From Pseudomonas sp. CFII64 (lineage in GTDB: Bacteria; Pseudomonadota; Gammaproteobacteria; Pseudomonadales; Pseudomonadaceae), in NCBI RefSeq assembly GCF_000416235.1, contig NZ_ATLO01000026.1, positions 62,001 through 126,000 of the forward strand: a DNA stretch of 64,000 nt, given 5' to 3'. The notes below the pieces were generated by a model. The model saw only the letters and a program-made list of their open reading frames with translations. It was not told the DNA's origin and made no database searches. Numbering within the stretch: the stretch's first letter is position 1; each line of letters opens with the position of its first letter. Positions 7,954 through 20,165 of the stretch are shown here, in pieces. The position numbers and the translations under genes were made by a program.

Positions 7954-8922
7954 TCAGTGGGTACGCGCTACCGCAAACTCGCTCAACTCCACCAACGCAT
8001 CGCGGTACTCGCTGGGCGGCAGGGCATCGAGGCAGGCGATGGCGCGGGCGACGTAATCCCGGGCCAATTGTGCGGTGTAATCCAGTGCGCCGGCTTTCTC
8101 GACCGCGTCGCGGATGCTTTCCAGATCTTCCAGGCCGCCTTTTTGAATGGCCTGACGCACCAGGGCTGCCTGCTCCGGCGTGCCTTCGCGCATGGTGTAG
8201 ATCAATGGCAAGGTCGGCTTGCCCTCGGCCAGGTCGTCGCCGACGTTCTTGCCCAGGGTTTCCGCGTCGCCGCGATAATCGAGCAGATCGTCAACCAGCT
8301 GGAAGGCCACACCCAAATGGTCACCGAACGTGCGCAGGGCTTCGCTCTGTGCTTCGCTCGCGTTGCACAAGGCTGCGGCGCTGTGCGTCGAGGCTTCGAA
8401 CAGCATGGCTGTCTTGCCGCGAATCACTTCCATATAGGTTTCTTCGGTGGTGCTGGCGTCGCGGATCTTCGACAGCTGCAGCACTTCGCCTTCGGCAATC
8501 ACTCGCGTCGCTTTCGACAGGATCTTCATGACCGGCATCGAGCCAAGCTCAACCATCATTTCGAAAGAGCGCGAATAAAGGAAGTCGCCGACCAGCACGC
8601 TGGGCGCATTGCCCCACAGCGCATTGGCGGTGGAACGGCCACGGCGCATGCCGGACATGTCGACGACGTCGTCGTGCAGCAAGGTTGCGGTGTGCAGGAA
8701 CTCGATGGTGGCGGCCAGCAGGCGCAGGTCATCGCCTTCGCGGCCCAGGGCCTTGCCACACAGAAGTACCAGCAACGGGCGCAGGCGTTTGCCTCCGGCC
8801 GAAGTGATGTAGTCACCGATTTTCGAGACCAGCGGTACGCGCGACGTCAGCTGCTTCTTGATTATGACGTCAACGGCACTAAAATCGTCCGCCACCGCGC
8901 GGTAGAAGGCTTGAGGTTGCAT
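7954..8922 (-). CDS. ispB: Octaprenyl/polyprenyl diphosphate synthase
   Basis: A 322-residue trans-prenyltransferase that extends farnesyl diphosphate with isopentenyl diphosphate to make the ubiquinone side chain. Both aspartate-rich motifs are visible: DDVVD at residues 84-88 (first, in TLLHDDVVDMSGMRRG) and DDLLD at 211-215 (second, in LVDDLLDYRGD). The GGKRLRP substrate loop is at 43-49. The length is normal for IspB. It is divergent from rplU-rpmA, as in E. coli and other gammaproteobacteria, and is followed by its own terminator. Confidence 0.95.
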   Translation of the reverse strand: MQPQAFYRAVADDFSAVDVIIKKQLTSRVPLVSKIGDYITSAGGKRLRPLLVLLCGKALGREGDDLRLLAATIEFLHTATLLHDDVVDMSGMRRGRSTANALWGNAPSVLVGDFLYSRSFEMMVELGSMPVMKILSKATRVIAEGEVLQLSKIRDASTTEETYMEVIRGKTAMLFEASTHSAAALCNASEAQSEALRTFGDHLGVAFQLVDDLLDYRGDAETLGKNVGDDLAEGKPTLPLIYTMREGTPEQAALVRQAIQKGGLEDLESIRDAVEKAGALDYTAQLARDYVARAIACLDALPPSEYRDALVELSEFAVARTH

Positions 8923-9001
8923 CAGCGACAGGTGCTCCAGAAGGGATGCGCCGCATGCTAGGTTGCGGGTCCGAAGGTGTCAAGGCATGACGTTTGGGCT
9001 C

Positions 9002-9030
9002 TTGCATCAGTCTTGCGCCTTGCGTACAAT
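9002..9030 (+). promoter_or_regulatory. Sigma-70 promoter of rplU-rpmA
   Basis: TTGCAT (9002-9007), a 17-base spacer, then TACAAT (9025-9030). This leaves an untranslated leader of about 125 bases before rplU, long enough for a ribosomal-protein leader, though I cannot assign a known structure. Confidence 0.7.
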
Positions 9031-9162
9031 CGCGCACCCTAACTTTCCTGGGCAGCACCTGCCTTACGCAATTGCAAACGGGCCGTTCCAGCCCCAAGCA
9101 GCCATGCCAGCCGATACTCTACTTATAAAGAGCTGGGTGAGCAGGATTTACGGAGAAATACC

Positions 9163-9477
9163 ATGTCTTATGCAGTAATCGTAACCGGTGGCAAGCAATA
9201 CAAGGTTGCCCCAGGTGAATACCTGAAGATCGAAAAACTGGAAATCGCCACTGGCGAATCCGTTACTTTTGATCGCGTTCTGTTGGTTGCCAATGGCGAC
9301 GACGTGAACATCGGCGCTCCAGTTGTTGTTGGTGCCACCGTTGTTGCTGAAGTGATCTCCCAAGGTCGTCACGACAAAATCCGCATCATCAAGTTCCGTC
9401 GTCGTAAGCACCACATGAAGCGTATGGGCCACCGCCAGTGGTACACCGAGATCAAAATCACCGGTATTCAGGCTTAA
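9163..9477 (+). CDS. rplU: 50S ribosomal protein L21
   Basis: A 104-residue L21, the usual length. It begins [20 protein letters not shown] and contains the conserved C-terminal [20 protein letters not shown], which binds 23S rRNA and protein L20. GGAGAA stands upstream of the ATG at 9163. It is the first gene of the rplU-rpmA pair, with rpmA 32 bases downstream and a terminator after rpmA. Confidence 0.97.
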   Translation: MSYAVIVTGGKQYKVAPGEYLKIEKLEIATGESVTFDRVLLVANGDDVNIGAPVVVGATVVAEVISQGRHDKIRIIKFRRRKHHMKRMGHRQWYTEIKITGIQA

Positions 9478-9509
9478 TTCAGCCTAATCCTCATTTGGAG
9501 AATTGACTC

Positions 9510-9785
9510 ATGGCACACAAAAAAGCTGGTGGTAGTACCCGTAACGGTCGCGACTCAGAAGCCAAACGCCTTGGCGTTAAGATGTATGGCGGCCAGGCTA
9601 TCATTCCGGGCAACATCATCGTGCGTCAGCGCGGCACCCAATTCCACGCTGGCTACGGCGTTGGCATGGGTAAAGATCACACCCTGTTCGCGAAAGTGGA
9701 AGGCGTGATCAAGTTCCAGGTTAAAGGCGCCTTCGGTCGTCGCTACGTGAGCATCGTTCCGAAGACTGCAGTCTCCGCAGCGTAA
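9510..9785 (+). CDS. rpmA: 50S ribosomal protein L27
   Basis: A 91-residue L27 (usual length 85-91). It starts [20 protein letters not shown], the flexible tail that reaches the peptidyl transferase centre, followed by [10 protein letters not shown] and [20 protein letters not shown]. Ribosome site TGGAGA precedes the ATG at 9510. No N-terminal propeptide of the Firmicutes type is present. A strong terminator follows 15 bases after the stop. Confidence 0.97.
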   Translation: MAHKKAGGSTRNGRDSEAKRLGVKMYGGQAIIPGNIIVRQRGTQFHAGYGVGMGKDHTLFAKVEGVIKFQVKGAFGRRYVSIVPKTAVSAA

Positions 9786-9800
9786 TCATGCAGCAGCTGG

Positions 9801-9836
9801 AAAAGCCCTGTCTCGCGACGGGGCTTTTTCGTTTTT
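9801..9836 (+). terminator. Rho-independent terminator of rplU-rpmA
   Basis: Stem AAGCCCTGTC / GACGGGGCTT with a TCGC loop, followed by TTTCGTTTTT. Confidence 0.9.
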
Positions 9837-9876
9837 GAAGGTTGTTGGTTGCAGGTTGTAAACGTTTCTGGTGAGT

Positions 9877-11244
<1,368 letters not shown>

Positions 11245-11262
11245 TCGGGTGCAGTAAACTAG

Positions 11263-11291
11263 ACGCCGCTTATTTATAAGCGGCGTTTTTG
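11263..11291 (+). terminator. Rho-independent terminator of obg
   Basis: Ten-bp stem ACGCCGCTTA / TAAGCGGCGT with a 4-base loop, followed by TTTTG. Confidence 0.9.
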
Positions 11292-11347
11292 TATCCGGTT
11301 TCTTGAATTTGTATCTACCAAAATTCTCTGGCTAAGGTTGGAAGATG

Positions 11348-12466
11348 ATGCGCAGCAAAGTGACGGGCGCCCAGCGCTGGGTCGTGAAGATCGGCAGTGC
11401 CCTGCTTACGGCAGACGGCAAAGGCCTTGATCGTTCGGCGATGGGTGTGTGGGTCGAGCAAATGGTGGCGCTGCATGAAGCAGGCGTTGAGCTGGTATTG
11501 GTGTCATCCGGGGCCGTCGCGGCCGGGATGAGTCGTCTGGGCTGGACGGTACGACCCAGTGCCATGCACGAGCTGCAGGCTGCTGCCGCTATCGGTCAGA
11601 TGGGTCTGGTTCAGGCGTGGGAATCGAGTTTTGCCGAGCATGGCCGGCATACTGCGCAAATCCTCCTGACCCATGACGATCTTTCTGATCGCAAGCGCTA
11701 CCTGAACGCCCGCAGCACCCTGCGTACGCTGGTCGAGCTGGGTGTCATCCCGGTCATCAACGAAAACGATACGGTCGTGACTGATGAAATTCGGTTCGGC
11801 GACAACGACACGCTGGCGGCGCTGGTGGCGAATCTGGTCGAGGCTGACCTGTTGGTGATTCTTACTGATCGCGACGGCATGTTCGACGCCGATCCGCGCA
11901 ACAACCCCGAAGCTCAGCTGATCTACGAAGCGCGTGCCGATGATCCGGCGCTGGACGCTGTTGCCGGTGGTACCGGCGGCGCGTTGGGTCGTGGCGGCAT
12001 GCAGACCAAGTTGCGTGCGGCGCGTCTGGCTGCTCGTTCCGGCGCACACACCGTTATCGTCGGTGGGCGCATCGAGCGGGTGCTGGCGCGGCTCAAGGCC
12101 GGTGAGCGCCTGGGTACGCTGCTCTCGCCGGAGCGTGAAATGCTCGCGGCGCGCAAGCAATGGCTGGCGGGGCATCTCCAGACCCGTGGCACGCTGGTGC
12201 TCGATGCCGGTGCCGTGAAGGCGCTGAGCACTGATCACAAAAGTCTGCTGCCGGTCGGCGTGAAGCTGGTGCAAGGCAGCTTCCGTCGCGGTGAGATGGT
12301 GGTCTGTGTCGCGCCGGACGGTCGCGAGGTTGCGCGGGGTTTGAGTAATTACAGTGCCCTTGAGGCGCAGAAGATTATTGGTCAGTCATCCGACGCCATT
12401 GTGCGCGTGCTGGGCTACATGGCTGAGCCGGAGTTGGTGCACCGGGATAATCTGATTCTGGTTTGA
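11348..12466 (+). CDS. proB: Glutamate 5-kinase
   Basis: A 372-residue enzyme for the first step of proline synthesis (glutamate + ATP to glutamyl 5-phosphate), cytoplasmic. The N-terminal amino-acid kinase domain has [30 protein letters not shown] and [12 protein letters not shown]. The C-terminal PUA domain occupies about residues 275-360. Two adjacent ATG codons occur (11345 and 11348); the second gives the 372-residue length usual in Pseudomonas. GGAAG lies just upstream. proA is not adjacent. creA follows 29 bases downstream. Confidence 0.95.
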   Translation: MRSKVTGAQRWVVKIGSALLTADGKGLDRSAMGVWVEQMVALHEAGVELVLVSSGAVAAGMSRLGWTVRPSAMHELQAAAAIGQMGLVQAWESSFAEHGRHTAQILLTHDDLSDRKRYLNARSTLRTLVELGVIPVINENDTVVTDEIRFGDNDTLAALVANLVEADLLVILTDRDGMFDADPRNNPEAQLIYEARADDPALDAVAGGTGGALGRGGMQTKLRAARLAARSGAHTVIVGGRIERVLARLKAGERLGTLLSPEREMLAARKQWLAGHLQTRGTLVLDAGAVKALSTDHKSLLPVGVKLVQGSFRRGEMVVCVAPDGREVARGLSNYSALEAQKIIGQSSDAIVRVLGYMAEPELVHRDNLILV

Positions 12467-12495
12467 TCAGGTTCTTTTGCTAGAAGGAAGATTTG

Positions 12496-12960
12496 ATGCG
12501 CGTCGTGAAGGGAATATTGGGATTGTTGCTGGCTTTTCCGTTGCTGGCTTCGGCCGAAGAGATTGGTCAGGTTTCAACCGTGTTCAAGATTGTCGGGCCC
12601 AATGACCGGATTGTGGTCGAGGCATTCGATGATCCGAAGGTCGAGGGCGTGACCTGTTATCTGTCCCGCGCCAAGACCGGAGGAGTGAAGGGCGGTCTCG
12701 GCCTGGCTGAAGACCGTGCCGAAGCATCCATCGCCTGCCGTCAGGTCGGGCCGATTCGCTTCAAGGAAAACCTGAAGGACGGTGACGAGGTGTTCAAGGA
12801 GCGCACGTCGCTGGTCTTCAAGACCATGCAGGTCGTGCGTTTCCTGGACAAGAAGCGCAACACGCTGGTGTATCTGGTTTACAGCGACCGAATCATCGAA
12901 GGCAGCCCGCAGAATGCCGTGACAGCGATTCCTATCCTGCCGTGGGTGCCAGCGCCTTGA
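12496..12960 (+). CDS. creA: CreA family periplasmic protein
   Basis: A 154-residue CreA-family protein of unknown function. It starts at ATG 12496 with AAGGAAG upstream; the codon before it is a TTG that is not needed. A signal peptide (residues about 1-21, ending LLASAEE) predicts export. The conserved core includes [20 protein letters not shown], the [12 protein letters not shown] loop and the IACRQVGPI Cys pair partner. It closely follows proB and may be co-transcribed with it. Confidence 0.88.
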   Translation: MRVVKGILGLLLAFPLLASAEEIGQVSTVFKIVGPNDRIVVEAFDDPKVEGVTCYLSRAKTGGVKGGLGLAEDRAEASIACRQVGPIRFKENLKDGDEVFKERTSLVFKTMQVVRFLDKKRNTLVYLVYSDRIIEGSPQNAVTAIPILPWVPAP

Positions 12961-12963
12961 CGT

Positions 12964-13057
12964 GTAGGACCGGCTTCGGCCAGGAGGGGTGGGGCAGCTG
13001 ATCCGCAGCAGCTGCGTCGTCAGAGTTCCGGTCTCCCGGCTGAGGCCGGTCCTGCGG
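12964..13057. repeat. REP-like inverted repeat, family A
   Basis: Arms GTAGGACCGGCTTCGGCCAG and TCTCCCGGCTGAGGCCGGTC, with an inner inverted repeat CAGCTG...CAGCTG. Lies between convergent creA and rpsT. Confidence 0.8.
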
Positions 13058-13113
13058 GATCCATCACGTCCAGTCCCATTGGCTCAGCCGCGCATCGCCA
13101 AATCCCACCCAAT

Positions 13114-13143
13114 AAAAAACCGACCCTGAGGTCGGTTTTTTAA
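13114..13143 (-). terminator. Terminator of rpsT, usable in both directions
   Basis: AAAAAACCGACC / GGTCGGTTTTTT with a CTGA loop, 13 bases after the rpsT stop. The A and T tracts on both sides make it bidirectional, so it could also end creA transcription. Confidence 0.9.
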
Positions 13144-13155
13144 CAATCGTGTCGC

Positions 13156-13434
13156 TTAGGCAGCAACAGCAAGGTTCAGAGCCTTGATGTGACCATTCAG
13201 ACGACCTTTATGGCGAGCAGCTTTGTTCTTGTGGATGATGCCTTTATCGGCCATACGGTCGATGATTGGCACGGCCAGAACATAAGCAGCTTGCGCTTTT
13301 TCAGCGTCTTTTGCGTCGATGGCTTTAACTACATTCTTGATGTAGGTACGAACCATGGAACGCAGGCTGGCGTTGTGGCTGCGACGCTTCTCAGCCTGTT
13401 TTGCACGTTTTTTGGCGGAAGGTGTGTTGGCCAC
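13156..13434 (-). CDS. rpsT: 30S ribosomal protein S20
   Basis: A 92-residue S20 of normal length. It begins [20 protein letters not shown] and is rich in Lys, Arg and Ala, forming the three-helix bundle that binds 16S rRNA. The ribosome site AGGAGCTCGACGGTGGCC lies in front of the ATG on the minus strand. It is divergent from murJ, as in P. aeruginosa and E. coli. Confidence 0.97.
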   Translation of the reverse strand: MANTPSAKKRAKQAEKRRSHNASLRSMVRTYIKNVVKAIDAKDAEKAQAAYVLAVPIIDRMADKGIIHKNKAARHKGRLNGHIKALNLAVAA

Positions 13435-13685
13435 CGTCGAGCTCCTCGAAAGACTTTTTAGGAAATAGCAAACAAAATAGGCCGCGAATCATGCCGATGA
13501 CTTGATGTGTTGTCAAGGGCAGTTGATGTGTTCCGCTGAGTGGTCGCTGTGTTTGACCGGGATATTTATTTCCGGTGCGCGACCTGTAAACTCGCCGACT
13601 TTGACTCTGGGCTTTTGCGGCGCGGAGTATCGCATAAATGGACAGGTTAATCGCCCGGTCCTTTAGCCAAGGCAATAATTCCTTA

Positions 13686-15224
13686 ATGAATCTACTCAAA
13701 TCATTGGCTGCCGTCAGCTCTATCACGATGCTTTCCCGGGTTTTGGGCTTTATTCGGGACACCATCATCGCGCGAACTTTCGGTGCCGGAATGGCAACGG
13801 ATGCCTTTTTCATAGCATTCAAGCTGCCCAACCTGCTGCGCCGGATCTTTGCCGAGGGCGCTTTCTCCCAGGCGTTCGTGCCGATCCTGGCGGAATATAA
13901 AAGCCAGCAGGGCGAGGAGGCGACGCGAACCTTTGTCGCTTATGTAACCGGCTTGCTGACTCTGGTGTTGGCGCTGGTGACCTTGCTGGGCATCATTGCC
14001 GCCCCTTGGGTGATCTGGGCCACGGCCCCCGGCTTTGCTGACACACCGGAAAAATTCGCGCTGACCTCCGACCTGTTGCGGGTGACCTTTCCTTATATAT
14101 TGCTGATCTCGCTGTCATCGTTGGCGGGCGCGATCCTCAATACCTGGAATCGTTTCTCGGTGCCGGCGTTCGTGCCGACCCTGCTCAACGTCAGCATGAT
14201 TTTCTTCGCGCTGTTCCTCACGCCATACTTCGATCCGCCGGTAATGGCGTTGGGTTGGGCAGTGCTGGTCGGTGGCCTGTTGCAGCTCCTTTACCAACTC
14301 CCGCACCTGAAAAAGATCGGCATGTTGGTCCTGCCGCGACTGAATCTGCGCGATTCTGGCGTCTGGCGGGTGATGAAGCAGATGCTGCCGGCCATCCTTG
14401 GCGTTTCCGTGAGTCAGATTTCTCTGATTATCAATACGATCTTTGCCTCGTTCCTCGTAGCCGGATCGGTGTCCTGGATGTACTACGCCGACCGTTTGAT
14501 GGAATTGCCATCAGGTGTGCTGGGCGTTGCGCTCGGCACGATCTTGCTGCCAATCCTCTCCAAAACCTACGCCAGCAAGGATCGCCACGAGTATTCGCGG
14601 ATTCTCGACTGGGGGCTTCGACTGTGCTTCGTGCTGGTCCTGCCCTGTACGCTGGCACTTGGAATCCTCGCTGAACCGCTGACCGTTTCTCTGTTTCAAT
14701 ACGGAAAATTCGACGCTCTGGACGCCGCCATGACTCAGCGTGCATTGATCGCTTATTCAGTCGGCCTGCTGGGCATCATCGTCATCAAGGTGCTGGCGCC
14801 CGGCTTTTATGCACAACAAAATATTCGTACCCCGGTGAAAATCGCGATCTTCACCCTCATTGTTACGCAACTGCTCAACCTCGCGTTCATTGGTCCGCTG
14901 CAGCATGCGGGCCTGGCGTTGGCGATCAGTGTTGGCGCCTGCATCAACGCCGGATTGCTGTTCTGGCAGTTGCGCAAGCAGGATTTGTTTCAGCCGCAAC
15001 CGGGCTGGACCAAGTATTTGTTCAAGCTGATCCTGGCCGTCGCCGTGATGTCCGGCGTTCTGCTGGGGCTCATGCACTTCATGCCGGCCTGGGACGAGGG
15101 GCATATGCTGGAGCGCTTCATTCGTCTGGGTGGCTTGGTCGCTGCGGGGCTGGCAACGTATTTCGTGATGCTTCTGGCACTGGGCTTTCGTCTGAAAGAC
15201 TTCGCCCGCAGTGCGGTGATGTAG
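13686..15224 (+). CDS. murJ: Lipid II flippase MurJ (MviN)
   Basis: A 512-residue inner-membrane protein that flips lipid II for peptidoglycan synthesis. The start at 13686 ([20 protein letters not shown]) is the conserved family N-terminus; a longer in-frame extension lacks conservation and a ribosome site. About 14 membrane helices are visible, with the conserved cytoplasmic loop [20 protein letters not shown] and [20 protein letters not shown] carrying the charged residues needed for transport. Divergent from rpsT and followed by ribF, as in related genomes. Confidence 0.96.
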   Translation: MNLLKSLAAVSSITMLSRVLGFIRDTIIARTFGAGMATDAFFIAFKLPNLLRRIFAEGAFSQAFVPILAEYKSQQGEEATRTFVAYVTGLLTLVLALVTLLGIIAAPWVIWATAPGFADTPEKFALTSDLLRVTFPYILLISLSSLAGAILNTWNRFSVPAFVPTLLNVSMIFFALFLTPYFDPPVMALGWAVLVGGLLQLLYQLPHLKKIGMLVLPRLNLRDSGVWRVMKQMLPAILGVSVSQISLIINTIFASFLVAGSVSWMYYADRLMELPSGVLGVALGTILLPILSKTYASKDRHEYSRILDWGLRLCFVLVLPCTLALGILAEPLTVSLFQYGKFDALDAAMTQRALIAYSVGLLGIIVIKVLAPGFYAQQNIRTPVKIAIFTLIVTQLLNLAFIGPLQHAGLALAISVGACINAGLLFWQLRKQDLFQPQPGWTKYLFKLILAVAVMSGVLLGLMHFMPAWDEGHMLERFIRLGGLVAAGLATYFVMLLALGFRLKDFARSAVM

Positions 15225-15322
15225 GAAGAGATTCAAAGGGTAGTCGTCGATTTTTGCCGTTATGGGCGCACGACTGTTGTTTTGCCTTGGCGTGTTGCCT
15301 GTCGTCCAGGGCTGTGTGTGGT

Positions 15323-15328
15323 TATAAT
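15323..15328 (+). promoter_or_regulatory. Possible -10 box of the ribF-ileS-lspA-fkpB-ispH operon
   Basis: A perfect TATAAT lies 28 bases before the ribF start. No -35 box is found at the ideal distance (TTGCCT at 15295 leaves 22 bases), so this is a tentative call. Confidence 0.4.
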
Positions 15329-15356
15329 CGGCCACTTTATGAGCAAGAAGCGCGTT

Positions 15357-16307
15357 ATGCAGCTGGTTCGAGGCCTTCACAATCTGCTTCCCCATCATCG
15401 GGGTTGCGTCGCCACTATCGGCAACTTTGACGGTGTTCACCGAGGCCACCAGGCTATTCTGGCGCGCTTGCGGGATCGTGCTGTCGAGTTGGGCCTGCCC
15501 ACCTGCGTGGTGATTTTCGAGCCGCAGCCGCGTGAGTTTTTCGCCCCGGCGACCGCGCCAGCGCGCCTGGCACGCTTGCGCGACAAGCTGGAATTGCTGG
15601 CCGCCGAAGGTGTTGATCAGGTGCTGTGCCTGGCTTTCAATCAACGTTTGAGCGAGCTCAGTGCTGCCGAGTTTGTCGAAACGGTGCTGATTCAAGGCTT
15701 GGGCGTGCGGCATCTTGAAGTCGGCGACGACTTCCGTTTCGGTTGCGACCGGATCGGCGATTTCGATTTTCTGCAACACGTGGGTGCCACCAAGGGCTTC
15801 ACGGTCGAGGCGGCACAGACCGTCGAGATCGATGGTGTTCGGGTCAGCAGCACCAAGGTGCGTAACGCCTTGGCTGTGGCGGACTTCACCCTTGCCGAGC
15901 GCATGCTCGGTCGACCGTTCCGGATTACCGGAAGAGTACTGCACGGCCAGAAACTGGCACGCCAGTTGGGTACGCCCACGGCCAACGTGCAACTCAAACG
16001 CCGTCGTGTACCGCTGACCGGGGTGTATCTGGTCAGTGCGGACATAGACGGCAAGACCTGGCCGGGAGTCGCCAATATCGGCGTGCGCCCGACCGTGGCA
16101 GGTGATGGCAGTGCCCACCTTGAAGTGCATCTTCTGGATTTTGCCGGTGACCTGTATGGCCGGCGTTTGACGGTGGCTTTCCACCATAAGCTGCGTGATG
16201 AGCAGCGTTTTGCCTCACTGGAGGCGCTCAAGACGGCGATCAATGCGGACGTCGCCGCCGCCCGTGCCCATTGGCATGGCCAACCGCTAACGAAGAGCCT
16301 TAAATGA
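15357..16307 (+). CDS. ribF: Bifunctional riboflavin kinase / FAD synthetase
   Basis: A 316-residue cytoplasmic enzyme making FMN from riboflavin and then FAD. The N-terminal adenylyltransferase domain has [14 protein letters not shown] near residues 21-34 and VGDDFRFG further on. The C-terminal kinase domain has [20 protein letters not shown] and [11 protein letters not shown] chose the ATG at 15357 ([10 protein letters not shown]), preceded by AAGAAG; an ATG at 15339 has no ribosome site. The stop overlaps the ileS start by 4 bases, so the two are translationally coupled. Confidence 0.95.
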   Translation: MQLVRGLHNLLPHHRGCVATIGNFDGVHRGHQAILARLRDRAVELGLPTCVVIFEPQPREFFAPATAPARLARLRDKLELLAAEGVDQVLCLAFNQRLSELSAAEFVETVLIQGLGVRHLEVGDDFRFGCDRIGDFDFLQHVGATKGFTVEAAQTVEIDGVRVSSTKVRNALAVADFTLAERMLGRPFRITGRVLHGQKLARQLGTPTANVQLKRRRVPLTGVYLVSADIDGKTWPGVANIGVRPTVAGDGSAHLEVHLLDFAGDLYGRRLTVAFHHKLRDEQRFASLEALKTAINADVAAARAHWHGQPLTKSLK

Positions 16308-19135
16308 CCGACTACAAAGCCACGCTAAACCTTCCGGACACCGCCTTCCCAATGAAGGCCGGCCTGCCCCAGCGCGAGCCGCAAACTCTGCAGCGCTGGG
16401 ACAGCATTGGCCTGTACCAGAAGCTGCGCGAAATTGGCAAGGATCGTCCGAAATTCGTCCTGCACGACGGTCCTCCTTATGCCAACGGCAATATTCACAT
16501 CGGTCACGCCGTAAACAAGATTCTCAAGGACATGATCATCCGCTCGAAAACCCTTTCGGGCTTCGACGCGCCTTACGTTCCGGGTTGGGACTGCCACGGC
16601 CTGCCGATCGAGCACAAGGTCGAAGTCACCCACGGCAAGAACCTGCCGGCGGACAAGACTCGCGAGCTGTGCCGTGCCTACGCGGCCGAGCAGATCGAAG
16701 GTCAGAAAGCCGAGTTCATCCGCCTGGGTGTGCTGGGCGACTGGGACAATCCGTACCGCACCATGGACTTCGCCAACGAAGCCGGAGAAATCCGTGCGCT
16801 GGCGGAAATGGTCAAGGGCGGTTTCGTGTTCAAGGGCCTCAAGCCAGTGAACTGGTGTTTCGATTGCGGTTCGGCACTGGCTGAAGCGGAAGTCGAATAC
16901 CAGGACAAAAAGTCTTCGACCATCGATGTGGCTTTCCCGATCGCCGATGAAGCCAAGCTGGCCTATGCGTTCGGCCTGGCTGCGTTGAGCAAACCCACAT
17001 CCATCGTCATCTGGACCACCACGCCGTGGACCATTCCCGCCAACCAGGCGCTGAACGTGCACCCCGAGTTCGAATACTCGCTGGTCGATGTCGGTGACAA
17101 ATTGCTGGTGTTGGCTTCGGAGCTGGTCGAATCGTGCCTGGCGCGCTACAAGCTGCAGGGCACAGTGATCGCCACCACGACCGGTGCCGAGCTGGAACTG
17201 ATCAACTTCCGTCATCCGTTCTATGATCGCCTGTCGCCTGTGTATCTGGCTGACTACGTTGAGCTGGGCGCCGGTACCGGCATTGTTCACTGCTCGCCCG
17301 CCTATGGCGTCGACGACTTTGTGATCAGCAAAAGCTACGGCCTGACCAACGATGACATCATCAGCCCGGTGCAGAGCAACGGCGTGTATGTCGAATCGCT
17401 GGAGTTTTTTGGCGGCCAGTTCATCTTCAAGGCCAACCAGAACATCATCGACAAGCTGGCCGAAGTCGGCAGCCTGATGGACACCGAAACCATCACTCAC
17501 AGCTACATGCACTGCTGGCGCCACAAGTCGCCACTGATCTACCGCGCCACCGCGCAGTGGTTCGTGGGCATGGACAAGCAGCCCGAAGTGGGCGAAACCT
17601 TGCGCGAGCGTGCCGTCAAAGCCATCGAAGAGACCCAGTTCGTTCCGGCCTGGGGCCAGGCGCGCCTGCACTCGATGATCGCCAATCGTCCTGACTGGTG
17701 CATCTCGCGTCAGCGCAACTGGGGCGTGCCGATCCCGTTCTTCCTGCACAAGGAAAGCGGTGAGCTGCACCCGCGTACCGTCGAGCTGATGGAAGAAGTT
17801 GCCCTGCGTGTCGAGCAGGAAGGTATCGAAGCCTGGTTCAAGCTGGACGCCGCCGAGTTGCTCGGTGACGAGGCGCCCAAGTACGACAAGATCTCCGATA
17901 CCCTGGACGTCTGGTTCGATTCCGGCACCACCCACTGGCATGTCCTGCGTGGTTCGCACCCGATGGGCCACGAGACTGGCCCGCGCGCCGATCTGTACCT
18001 GGAAGGTTCGGACCAACACCGTGGCTGGTTCCACTCGTCGCTGCTGACCGGCTGCATGCTGGACGACCACGCGCCGTATCGCGAACTGCTGACCCACGGT
18101 TTTGTCGTCGACGAAAACGGTCGCAAGATGTCCAAGTCGCTGAACAACGTGGTTGCGCCGCAGAAGGTCAACGATTCCCTGGGCGCCGACATCATGCGTC
18201 TGTGGGTTTCCGCGACCGACTACTCCGGCGAGATGGCGGTGTCCGATCAGATCCTGCAGCGCAGCGCAGACGCCTATCGGCGGATCCGCAACACTGCACG
18301 TTTCATGCTCTCGAACCTGACCGGCTTCAACCCGGCGACCGACATCCTGCCGGCCGAAGAAATGCTCGCGCTGGATCGCTGGGCTGTTGATCGCGCTGCG
18401 CTGCTGCAACGTGAACTGCAGGAACACTACGGCGAATACCGTTTCTGGAACGTCTACTCGAAGATCCACAATTTCTGCGTGCAGGAACTGGGTGGGTTCT
18501 ATCTGGACATCATCAAGGACCGTCAGTACACCACGGCGGCCGACAGCACGGCCCGACGCTCCTGCCAGACCGCGCTGTTCCACATCTCCGAGGCGCTGGT
18601 GCGCTGGATCGCGCCGATCCTGGCGTTCACCGCCGACGAGCTGTGGCAGTACCTGCCGGGCGAGCGTAACGAATCCGTGATGCTCAACACCTGGTACGAA
18701 GGCCTGAGCGAAATGCCGGCTGACTTCGAACTGGACCGCGCCTATTGGGAGCGGATCATGGAAGTCAAAGTCGCGGTCAACAAGGAAATGGAAAACCTGC
18801 GGGCAGCCAAGGCCATTGGCGGCAACCTGCAAGCCGAAGTGACCTTGTATGCCCAGGACTCGCTGGTTGCGGACCTGGCCAAACTCGGCAACGAGCTGCG
18901 CTTCGTGCTGATCACCTCGACTGCCAGCGTCGAGCCGGTGCTTGATGCACCTGCCGATGCGGTAGTTACCGAAGTCACCGGCCTGAAGCTGAAAGTGGTC
19001 AAGTCCGGCCATCCGAAGTGCGCCCGTTGCTGGCATCACCGTGCTGACGTTGGCGTAGATCCGGCGCATCCTGAAATTTGCGGTCGTTGCGTCGACAATA
19101 TCAGCGGCTCGGGTGAGGTTCGTCACTATGCCTAA
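16304..19135 (+). CDS. ileS: Isoleucyl-tRNA synthetase
   Basis: A 943-residue class I synthetase that charges tRNA-Ile. HIGH is at residues 65-68 (GNIHIGH) and KMSKS at 608-612 ([10 protein letters not shown]). The editing domain lies between, with the [14 protein letters not shown] motif. The C-terminal zinc site is formed by [10 protein letters not shown] and CGRCVDN. Normal length for the bacterial type inhibited by mupirocin. The ATG overlaps the ribF stop, and the last 8 bases overlap lspA, so this is the middle of a tightly packed operon. Confidence 0.97.
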   Translation: MTDYKATLNLPDTAFPMKAGLPQREPQTLQRWDSIGLYQKLREIGKDRPKFVLHDGPPYANGNIHIGHAVNKILKDMIIRSKTLSGFDAPYVPGWDCHGLPIEHKVEVTHGKNLPADKTRELCRAYAAEQIEGQKAEFIRLGVLGDWDNPYRTMDFANEAGEIRALAEMVKGGFVFKGLKPVNWCFDCGSALAEAEVEYQDKKSSTIDVAFPIADEAKLAYAFGLAALSKPTSIVIWTTTPWTIPANQALNVHPEFEYSLVDVGDKLLVLASELVESCLARYKLQGTVIATTTGAELELINFRHPFYDRLSPVYLADYVELGAGTGIVHCSPAYGVDDFVISKSYGLTNDDIISPVQSNGVYVESLEFFGGQFIFKANQNIIDKLAEVGSLMDTETITHSYMHCWRHKSPLIYRATAQWFVGMDKQPEVGETLRERAVKAIEETQFVPAWGQARLHSMIANRPDWCISRQRNWGVPIPFFLHKESGELHPRTVELMEEVALRVEQEGIEAWFKLDAAELLGDEAPKYDKISDTLDVWFDSGTTHWHVLRGSHPMGHETGPRADLYLEGSDQHRGWFHSSLLTGCMLDDHAPYRELLTHGFVVDENGRKMSKSLNNVVAPQKVNDSLGADIMRLWVSATDYSGEMAVSDQILQRSADAYRRIRNTARFMLSNLTGFNPATDILPAEEMLALDRWAVDRAALLQRELQEHYGEYRFWNVYSKIHNFCVQELGGFYLDIIKDRQYTTAADSTARRSCQTALFHISEALVRWIAPILAFTADELWQYLPGERNESVMLNTWYEGLSEMPADFELDRAYWERIMEVKVAVNKEMENLRAAKAIGGNLQAEVTLYAQDSLVADLAKLGNELRFVLITSTASVEPVLDAPADAVVTEVTGLKLKVVKSGHPKCARCWHHRADVGVDPAHPEICGRCVDNISGSGEVRHYA

Positions 19136-19634
19136 GGCAGGTTTCGGCCGTCTGGCCTGGCTCTGGCTGAGTGTGCTGATCCTGGTCATCGACCAGGCCA
19201 GCAAGTACTACTTCGAAAACACGCTGAGCCTGTATCAACAGATCATCGTGTTTCCGGACTACTTCAGCTGGACCCTGGCCTACAACACAGGCGCGGCATT
19301 CAGCTTCCTGGCAGACAGTTCGGGCTGGCAGCGTTGGCTGTTCGCCCTGATCGCGGTAGTGGTCAGCGCCGTGCTGGTCGTCTGGCTCAAGCGTCTGGGC
19401 CGGGATGAAACCTGGCTCGCCGTGGCACTGGCGCTGGTTTTGGGGGGAGCTTTGGGCAACCTTTATGACCGTATCGCGCTGGGCCATGTGATCGATTTCA
19501 TCTTTGTACACTGGCGTAACGAATACCGCTTCCCGGCGTTCAACGTTGCCGACAGTGCGATCACCGTCGGCGCAATCATGCTGGCGCTGGATATGTTCAA
19601 GAGCAAGAAAACCGGAGAGCCCGTTAATGACTGA
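19128..19634 (+). CDS. lspA: Lipoprotein signal peptidase
   Basis: A 168-residue inner-membrane aspartyl protease that removes signal peptides from prolipoproteins (BamD in this window is a substrate). Four membrane segments are visible. The catalytic aspartates lie in NLYDR and [10 protein letters not shown], with the conserved [10 protein letters not shown] loop before them. The start at 19128 overlaps the end of ileS and has GAGG upstream. The stop overlaps the start of fkpB by 8 bases. Confidence 0.95.
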   Translation: MPKAGFGRLAWLWLSVLILVIDQASKYYFENTLSLYQQIIVFPDYFSWTLAYNTGAAFSFLADSSGWQRWLFALIAVVVSAVLVVWLKRLGRDETWLAVALALVLGGALGNLYDRIALGHVIDFIFVHWRNEYRFPAFNVADSAITVGAIMLALDMFKSKKTGEPVND

Positions 19635-20094
19635 ACAGGTATTGGCCGACAACGCCGCGAAAGCGCAGCGCATCGGTCAGAACACCGAAGTCACCCTGCA
19701 TTTTGCCTTGCGTCTGGAAAACGGCGATACGGTAGACAGCACCTTTGACAAGGCTCCGGCCACGTTCAAAGTGGGTGATGGCAACCTGCTGCCTGGTTTC
19801 GAAGCAGCGTTGTTCGGCTTCAAGGCTGGCGACAAGCGCACCGTGCAGGTTCTGCCGGAAAACGCCTTTGGCCAGCCAAACCCGCAAAACGTCCAGATCA
19901 TCCCGCGTTCGCAGTTCAAGGACATGGAATTGTCCGAAGGCTTGCTGGTGATCTTCAACGATGCGGCCAATACTGAGCTGCCAGGCGTGGTGAAGGTCTT
20001 CGATGATGAGCAGGTCACCATCGACTTCAACCACCCGCTGGCGGGCAAGACCCTGAACTTCGAAGTCGAGATTTTCGAGGTCAAGGCGCTCTGA
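19627..20094 (+). CDS. fkpB: FKBP-type peptidyl-prolyl isomerase (SlpA type)
   Basis: A 155-residue SlyD-like FKBP. It begins at ATG 19627 inside the end of lspA. The FKBP part has [20 protein letters not shown] and [20 protein letters not shown], with the insert-in-flap domain in the middle ([20 protein letters not shown]). There is no His-rich metal-binding tail, which distinguishes it from SlyD. Cytoplasmic folding helper; its place between lspA and ispH is the same in E. coli and P. aeruginosa. Confidence 0.93.
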   Translation: MTEQVLADNAAKAQRIGQNTEVTLHFALRLENGDTVDSTFDKAPATFKVGDGNLLPGFEAALFGFKAGDKRTVQVLPENAFGQPNPQNVQIIPRSQFKDMELSEGLLVIFNDAANTELPGVVKVFDDEQVTIDFNHPLAGKTLNFEVEIFEVKAL

Positions 20095-20117
20095 GGCCTG
20101 ATACAGGGTTAGAAAAT

Positions 20118-20139
20118 CAGCCCGACTCCGGTTGGGCTG
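20118..20139 (+). other. Hairpin between fkpB and ispH
   Basis: A 9-bp stem CAGCCCGAC / GTTGGGCTG with one G-T pair and a stable TCCG tetraloop, in the 71-base gap. No U-tract follows, so it may set relative expression of ispH or protect the mRNA rather than terminate. Confidence 0.5.
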
Positions 20140-20165
20140 TTCCGCACGTAGACACGAGGCACGCT

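Noticed and set aside
15225..15356. FMN riboswitch before ribF
   Set aside because: The gap of about 130 bases is short and shows none of the conserved RFN segments.
16325..19204. A 959-codon open frame on the minus strand opposite ileS
   Set aside because: It mirrors the codon pattern of ileS, is rich in Gln, Arg, His and Val as expected for antisense frames in GC-rich DNA, and has no domain.
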